Shown piece by piece: positions 38,581-64,000 of a stretch of DNA of 64,000 bases. Under the pieces are notes generated by a model that saw only the letters and a program-made list of their open reading frames with translations, had not been told where the DNA came from and searched no databases. The translations under genes were made by a program, and so were the position numbers. The DNA comes from Puffinus mauretanicus (Eukaryota > Chordata > Aves > Procellariiformes > Procellariidae): NCBI GenBank assembly GCA_023333565.1, contig JAJKFH010000668.1:372001-436000 (forward strand), read 5' to 3'. How positions within the stretch are numbered: the first letter of the stretch is position 1; each line of letters begins with the position of its first letter.

Positions 38581-38975
38581 GTCACGTTTGGGTTTTTAAT
38601 CCCATCAATGAGCTCTGCTCTCAGAAGACTTCATTCATTTGCATGCATTAATTAATCAAAGCAATTGTGTCATGCTTTCTGAAATATCCTTTCTCCAGAG
38701 CTTAACGCCAAAGGCTCTGGCTCTATTAAATCACACCCCTGTAATAAATCACCTCGCTCTGACTCTTGCCCCGCACGGGGCTGGAGGTGTGAGCCGCGTC
38801 CCCGCGGGCCAGGCAGGACTGTCCTCGTCCCCATCCACGCTACGGCCATCTCATCTGAGAGCAATTCTGCAGTCTAGCTAGTGTTTGAAGAGTCTAAAAT
38901 CCCCTAGAGCTATTTATTTAGCATGATATAAATATGAATAAGTAGATACACTGGAAGAACACGTCCTGATCCATT
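38581..38975. promoter_or_regulatory. AT-rich island with POU, homeodomain and TCF-like motifs (candidate enhancer)
   Basis: Sharply AT-rich within GC-rich flanks. Contains octamer ATTTGCAT (38637-38644), TTAATTAA (38648-38655), TCF/LEF-like ATCAAAG (38655-38661) and, nearer the right end, MEF2-like CTATTTATTTAG. The enhancer role is inferred from composition and motif density. Confidence 0.35.
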
Positions 38976-39500
38976 CAGCAATGAACCAGTCTCCTCCCGT
39001 AACCACCAACGCCTCTGCAGCTGGTGCCACAACCACTTATTTCACTTACCGCGATCGCCTTCTCCCCCCGCCCCAGCCCGGTTCCCGTTTTAGACACGAA
39101 CCCGCTGCCCCCGCCTGCGGTCCCCGGGGTCCAGCGCCGAGGAAGCCCCGCAAAGCCAGCAGCCCCCCCCAAGGTGTGGGCTCTGCCCGGGTGCGCTCCC
39201 CCCACGGAGGGCACAGCCTGCGAGGTGCTGCCACGCTGCAGATGTGTGGGTACCCGTGCCCCCCACGGAGCCACCCGTGCCCCCCCACACCCTGGCTGCA
39301 GGCAGGTGCTGCTGCACCATCAGACGGTCTCAGGGAGCTGCTCCAAAGGCAGCCGGTGCCTTGCCCGCTCCTGGGCATGGAGGAGCCGTGCCCATAGAGG
39401 TGCCCCAGCCCACCCTGCAGCCCACCCTCTCCTGCAACAGCCCAGCTCCCTGGGCAGGGGTGCAGATAAAGCCTCTGCCCTAATTGCCACCTCTTAATAA

Positions 39501-39517
39501 GGGAGGGGAGGGGAGGG
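39501..39517 (+). other. G-quadruplex motif
   Basis: GGGAGGGGAGGGGAGGG: four G-runs with one-base loops, a canonical G4 pattern. Confidence 0.7.
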
Positions 39518-42500
39518 CTTGCAGGTGCTTCTGCAGGAGCACCCCTGGGCTGTGCTGGCGGGGGGGTAAATGCAGGGTTGGGGAGGCAGTGGGGTGGGTG
39601 CTGATGATGGGGAACGACCCCTCCTCCTGAGCCTGCTGCTGCTGCTCCAGCAGCACAAGGAGAAGGCGGCAGCTTGGAGGGGACCCCAGCACAAGTTTTC
39701 TTGTTGAACCCGTTGCTGCTGTGACATGAGGTGGGCATTTCCCAAAAACCCAAAGCCACGAGGCTGCAGCGCAGCCCCTGCCACAGGCAGCAACGGGCTG
39801 TGGTTCTGCTGCTTCAGCCACAGCACCAGAGCTGGGGAGCCGGCAGGGATGCTCCTGGCGTGCCTTCCCCGGCACCCCCCGTGCGGGGGGTCACCCCCGT
39901 GGTGGGCCTGCCTGCCCCGCACCTCCCCGCTGGCAGAGCTGGGATGGGCTGGAGAGGAAACCCCCAAGGAGCGGATGAAGCAGAAGTGATGCTGGTCTGG
40001 GATGGTGGGACTGGGAGCACCGGGGCTGCCCTGTGCCTGCAGTGGTGGGATGTGAGGAGGAGCGACATGATGTGCTGGGGACGCGGCTGAGCTGTGTGCT
40101 GATGCTTTGGCCCTTGTAGGGGAGGGATGTCCCTGGGAAATGGCCTGGCTTCCCAAGAAAAAGCCCTTCCTGGGCAGCTGGGTCCCTGGGGGGCACCCGG
40201 TCCCAGGGAAATGGGGCCGAAGACGGGAGTTCAAGGGCCCCGGTCCTGCAGAGCAGCTCCCGCCAGCAGTGGCACCAGCTCCCGTGGCTGTGTCGGGGTG
40301 AGCCTGGCCGCTGTCACACGCAGCCGGTTCCTGTTTTTTTCCCACCGCCTGGAAATCCCCTGACTTTCCGACGGGGGTGAGGAGCGAGGAGCCCTGCACC
40401 CAGCTGGCTCCGCGCCTCCCCGCAGCTTTGGGAAGAGGCGGCCGTAGGGACAGACCGGCAGCCCCCCGGGGAACCGGGCTGTGCTGGTGGTGGGGCTAGA
40501 CCCCGCAGGGAGGCAGGGACGGGACCTGGCAGGGACCATCTCGGGGTGGGAGAGTCCTGCAAAACCATCTCGTGTTTGGGCAGACCCTTCCCTGTCCCCC
40601 TGGCTGGGAAGCGGGGCCGTGGCCAAGGGCTCTGGGCTTTGCCCCGTCCGGTGGAGGGGGTGAGATGGCAGCGATGGCTGCACACATGCAACGAGCTTTG
40701 TAGGTCTCAGCCCAATTCCCCTTGGCGCCGGGGCACGCTGGCCTCCCGGCTGGAGGTGAAGATGATGGTGCGGACGCTTGGGAAAGCTGATGCAGCCACC
40801 AGCCCCTCATGGGAGACAGTGCCGGGGCATCCGAGGGTGCCTGGGGACACCCCACGTGTGCTGGGGGGCCCAGCGGGCTCGCCCTGCTCCAGCTGCCCAT
40901 TCCTGGAGGGTCGGGTGGGATTTCACCTCCAGGAGAGCCAGTTTTCCTGCCAGCCCGGTAGGGTGGGCAGCGGGACCGGCAGGGAGCAGAGTGCAGCTGA
41001 TGCAACGCAGATACGGAGCTGCCGAGCGATGGGAGCTGCCTCCCGCCTGGGTTTCTCTGCTGTGGACGGTTTCCAATCGATCCTGCCCTCCTGCTGCTGG
41101 GAACCCGTCCCTCCCGGGAAGGGGAAGCTCGGCGCTTACCAGAATTTGGGTGATCGCTTTCCAGCACTCTGGACTCTGTGCCAAGATCAAAGTAAATCAC
41201 ATGTGGCCGGGCGCTATCATGAGAAAAGCCTGCGAGGGAGCAGGAGGGGAATGCGACGCTGGCGGGAGCCCCGGGGGGCTCGGCGGGGCAGTCTGCTCCT
41301 GGGCACCCCCTCTTCTGTGCTCTGGAGCCCTTGGAGCCTCCCTTACCTCCTCCTGCAGTTACGGGGCTGGACACCCCAGACAAACCAGCAACGGAGCTGG
41401 GGGGAGACCCACAGCATCGCTGTGCTCTGACCCCCGTCCCTGGGGACCCACTGAGATTTTGGGGACAGGGATGTGCTCTGACACTGCTCAGGGCCCCCAG
41501 AGTGGGCTCGGGGCTCTCCTGCCTGTGCTTTGTGATCCCGTGCGGTGCCAGTAGCTCTCATGGAAAGGCAGAACTCGTGAATTTGTCCTATCCTGCCTCA
41601 GAATAACGGCTCAGCTTTCAGAGCTGGTGCCCCATGTGCAATTCCCAGCCGAGCCTGGCTGGATCCCTTTCCTAAAGGGATTTTTTAACCTCCAGTGCAG
41701 CAGGGCCTGGGAAGAAGCTGCGGCTGCAAACATCTTGGTTCCTCTGCGTGTTTGGAAGCGGGCGTGCAGCTGGTAACTGCACGAACTGAGAGTGCCGGCA
41801 CCTGCGACCAGCTGTTCCCGGCAGGAGCTGGCACGGCACGGGCTGCGCCGGCAGCCTCTACGCTGGAGCCGGCTGTCGTAAGGCAAACCCTCGTCCTGGT
41901 GGGTTGGCAGGGCACGTGCTGGGAGGGAGGCTGCAGCGTGAAACCCTGCCTCTTGGGAGACCCTTCTCATGCCCCTACGGGGGGAAAGCAGCGGTGTGAA
42001 GCCCAACCCTTATTAGACAGCAGAGAATCCCCGCAGGAGAAGCGTCTCAGCCGTCGCCGAGGCTGGTGGCCGCGCCAGCGCCCGTGCTGAGAACAGCCCG
42101 TCCCTCTCGGGACGTGCCGGGGTTTCTGGCCGGGCGCTGAACCGCTGTTTTGGAGGATGCCCTCGCAATTGTTCGGCCTCCTCCAACCCCCCCACCGGCT
42201 TCCCGCCCGTCACCCCCAGTGCCGGGTGTCCCCTCGCCCAGGGCGAGGAGGAGGAAGAGTTCCCGCTGCCTGAATCCGGTCAGGGGCTGAAGGAAACCAT
42301 GGGCCTCTCCAGAACTACCGTGCTGGGGATTTCCTTCATTGCCCTCTCATTTTTTCCCTAGCCTTCTCCAAGCTCTTGTGCACGGCCACAAGGGCTAGCA
42401 GGGTGTTTTCATTTTTTAATAAAGGTAAAGATTCCCAAATCCCTTCCAGGAGAAGGGCTTAAAACACAATTTAGTGCAAAATTCGAAATAAAGAAAATCA

Positions 42501-43799
42501 CAACTTACTCAAAGGGAACTATTGCACGCGTCAAAGCAGGGGATGTTTTCTTCTCCTTTTGTAACACACTGACCAAAGCAAACGGCAACGGCTGGAAACT
42601 GTGTCAAACAAACAACAGAGCCTTTAAAATTCAAACAAGCCCAGGCAGCCGCTCCCTCGCTGCTCGGGGCTGATGCAAAGCTGCCCCCGGGGTCGGTGCA
42701 AACCCACCAGCCGCCCTGCCGTGAGGGGGCAGGTCCCGACTCCCCCCTTTCTCCCACCTATAAACTTTCCTGTTGCAATAAAAGGGGAAAAGAACAAGTT
42801 TTACACAGATTTCAGCAGAGCGTCCAGCTCACAAAGGGGTTTGAGGAATCCGTGTCCCTGCCTTTAAACACGGACTGCTGAAAGCACGGGACCACTGACC
42901 GGCTGGGAGAGCTGCGGGAGCAGCTTTCCAAGGCTGGTGAGTGAACACGGAGCCAGAGACACCGGACTGGAGCCGGTACAGCCTTCGGTGCTGGCAGAGA
43001 AAGCAAAAAACCTGTGGAAACGCGGGATTTATGGCACCAAGAAATTTGCATTACCTACTAGGAACAATCTCCCTCAAGAGAGACAGTTCAGCGCTGATGT
43101 GGGCTGCGCCGGGGGTGGGAAGGTTTCTGAAGTCCGGATAAACGTGTGCCGGAGGTGATCCGCGCTGGAGGCTGCCGCGGGGGGACCGGGGGGCTCCTGG
43201 CAGCACGTTTTGGCCCTGGCCGTGCCGGGAGGAGCTTCCCTGCCTGTCCGCTGCCTGTCCTGCCTGCTGGGGAGAGGAGCCGTTTGGGCAGGATTATCTG
43301 CGAGGGCATCGCGTGTCTCCAGGTGCTGAAACACAGCAAAAGGTAAATAAATAGCTGTGAGATGAAAAAAGGGTGAGGGGGGCAAGAGGGTGGGTGAGTG
43401 AATGAAAAACACGCGTGATGTGGGTAAATTCCACAGTGAACCCACCCCCCGCAGCCAGATTAACGTCCCCGGCCGTTCCCCAGGCGGAGAAGGGTGGGGA
43501 TGCACCCGGGATCCGCTGTGGTTTAGGGATCGCAGGGTGGTCTCTCCCCAGCGGAGGCTGTCGTGCTGCTAAAGACGGGCCGTAAGGATCGCCCACGGGT
43601 TTTAGGATCAGCACGAGCACCAACGCTGTGTTTGACTCGACGGAAACCCTTCCCCATCCGCGTTTTTGATCGGAAACAGAAGACTTCAGCGCCCGCGTTG
43701 ACATCGCACAGCAGAAAGAAAACAGATGCCGCCTCCCAGCCCAGCGCTGGCTTCGCTTCAGAGGCCGCTGCAGCGTCCGCCGTGCCTGTGCCGCCTCGG

Positions 43800-43880
43800 A
43801 GGGTTACAGATAAAAACCGCTTTCTGTTTTATTTACTGTCTGTTATTTATTATTTTATCCTGGAGCATGAATACATGCGC
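43800..43880. promoter_or_regulatory. AT-rich patch with GATA and RUNX-like motifs
   Basis: AGATAA at 43808-43813 is followed two bases later by AACCGC (43815-43820) and an AT-rich run. The close GATA-RUNX spacing is suggestive only. Confidence 0.2.
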
Positions 43881-44989
43881 TGGGACTGAATGTCCTCATC
43901 GGAACACCCAAGTGTGCTGGAGCCATCGGGAGCCTTCGGAAGCCGGGGAGAAGCCAGGGAAGCGTGGTATAACGGGGGCAGGACGGGAAAAAGGGGCCTG
44001 AGCAGGCAGCGCTGGCAGGGCAGGTCATGTCGTATTGAACCATGGTAACTAAAAGCTCCTGAAAACTAGGAAAGCTTTAAATGATTCAATAGCAAGTACT
44101 GTTTAACTACAAGAGGGAGTATCCTCCTCCTCCCTGCCCTGCCCGTATAGAAGTGTTCATTCCCCAGGCCCCTGCTCTCGACACACATTAGGTTTGACAG
44201 CAAAACCAGCAGATAGGTGGAGAATAATTTCACCTGAGGGGTGATTTCACACAAGACTATTTGCAGGGAATGCAAACGTAAGTATTTTGGAGTGAATAAC
44301 CCATCTACCCATGTGCAAGACAAAGGGACTGTATCAATACAATGCCAAGCGATGGAGGAGGGGAAGGGTACCCTCACCCCAGAAGAGCTGTCGTCACAGA
44401 ATCCTCTGCGGGCATTGCAGAGGTTCAACACACGTTAAACGTAGCACGAACCGTACAGATCAGCAGAAGTCCCCAAGAAAGATGCGGTTTGACTCAAGAG
44501 CGTTTGTGCTCTGCTTAAGAACGGGCAGTGCCAGGTGACTGACTGTTCCTGGAAGGTGGGCACTGAAGGAGCAGCTTCCCGACTGGCTGGGACACACCAG
44601 GAGCTGAGCTGGGCTCCGCGGGCCCGGGGAGCTGGTGCACGGCAGAGGGGGGAGGCCCCGGGTGCAGAGCAGCCCAAGGGCTGGCACAGCCTGCGAGGAT
44701 GGCGGCAGCAGGCCCGGCCCCCAGCGGGGCAGGGCTCCGCTCCCGGCAGGCCCGGCCGCCGGCGGGGCAGGCCGCGGCAGGCCCCGATCGCTGACACGGC
44801 GGGGACAGGCCCCGCGCCCCGTCTCCATGGCACCCGCTTCCCCTTCGCCCTCCGCCCCCTGCCCTTTGCCCTTTGCCCTTCACCGCCCCGCCGCCGTCAG
44901 CCCCGCCCCTGCCGGTGACGGACAGCTCCCGCCGTCTATCACAGCGCCCCGCCGCCCGCCAGAGTGGATGGGCGGGCTGGAAAAGCAGC

Positions 44990-45179
44990 GAGCCAACCGG
45001 AAGGGAAAGCCGTACCGCCGGCTCCGCCCCCTCGTGGCGCCGCCGCAGCCAACCAAAGGGCGAGCGCACGGGGGCGGGGCCGGCACCGTGGCCAATGGGA
45101 GCGCACGTCGGTCGCCAGGGAGGTGCGAGGCCCGGAGGGGGCAGCGGCGGGAGCGCGGCGGGGCCGGGCGGGGGCGGGA

Positions 45180-45200
<21 letters not shown>
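44990..45200 (+). promoter_or_regulatory. STK11: STK11 core promoter
   Basis: ETS ACCGGAAG at 44996-45003, GC box GGGGCGGGGC at 45071-45080, CCAAT at 45092-45096 and a YY1-type AAAATGGCGGC at 45187-45197. The sense-oriented YY1 element suggests a TSS around 45.1-45.19 kb reading right, about 1.4-1.5 kb upstream of the start codon. Confidence 0.6.

Positions 45201-64000
<18,800 letters not shown>

Larger units (their letters stand above)
37281..44600. other. GC-rich SBNO2-STK11 intergenic region
   Basis: About 7.3 kb with no recognisable gene. Long open frames occur on both strands at 38-42 kb (for example 40546-41430 plus and 40496-41383 minus) but overlap each other, lack domains and reflect the shortage of AT-rich stop codons. 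It contains a G-quadruplex motif and two AT-rich islands listed separately. Confidence 0.7.

Noticed and set aside
39494..40399. 301-codon minus-strand frame
   Set aside because: Low-complexity Pro/Ser/Gly-rich product with no recognisable similarity, in GC-rich intergenic DNA.
40496..41430. Overlapping 294-295-codon frames on opposite strands in the intergenic region
   Set aside because: No domain, no splice or promoter support, and the same GC-composition artefact.

Overview
This is vertebrate nuclear DNA, most likely from a bird or another sauropsid. It holds the 5' parts of two spliced genes in head-to-head order: the Strawberry-notch homologue SBNO2 on the minus strand (left) and the tumour-suppressor kinase STK11 (LKB1) on the plus strand (right). 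Human chromosome 19 has the same order and orientation. Two very GC-rich CpG islands, compact introns, few repeats and no recognisable Alu, L1 or CR1 tail suggest an avian microchromosome. That lineage call is inference; the two gene calls rest on exon-by-exon protein matches, recalled from memory, and on exact splice phases.

Left part (1-36,440). SBNO2 is read right to left. A CpG-island promoter at about 36.33-36.47 kb has ETS and YY1 sites and a first non-coding exon ending at 36335. The start-codon exon is at 22833-23056, followed by coding exons at 21633-21712 and 14495-14618. Together they give the first 110 residues. The next coding exon was not found and should lie left of the window. 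Inside the last intron, at about 2.9-3.2 kb, is a probable second promoter: a TATA box, a TSS about 31 bp downstream, a 15-codon open first exon (MSQMQFWLKFPSLYK) and a donor in the phase needed to join the next exon.

Middle (36.45-45.0 kb). The GC-rich intergenic stretch has no gene I can recognise. A possible short divergent two-exon non-coding transcript starts beside the SBNO2 promoter and ends at an AATAAA at 37256. An AT-rich, homeodomain-motif-rich island at 38.58-38.97 kb and a GATA/RUNX-like patch near 43.8 kb are enhancer candidates.

Right part (45.0-64.0 kb). The STK11 CpG-island promoter is followed by a long 5' leader and coding exons 1-6 (codons 1 to 288). Every complete exon has the length I recall for the human gene. 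Intron 2 is a minor-class (U12) AT-AC intron with an ATATCCTTT donor, a TTCCTTAAC branch site and an AC 3' end. The window ends in intron 6, so the C-lobe end, the tail and the stop codon are missing.

The genes act in different pathways: SBNO2 is a transcriptional co-regulator downstream of IL-10/STAT3, and STK11 is the master kinase of AMPK-family kinases. I saw no prokaryotic, viral or CRISPR-like system.
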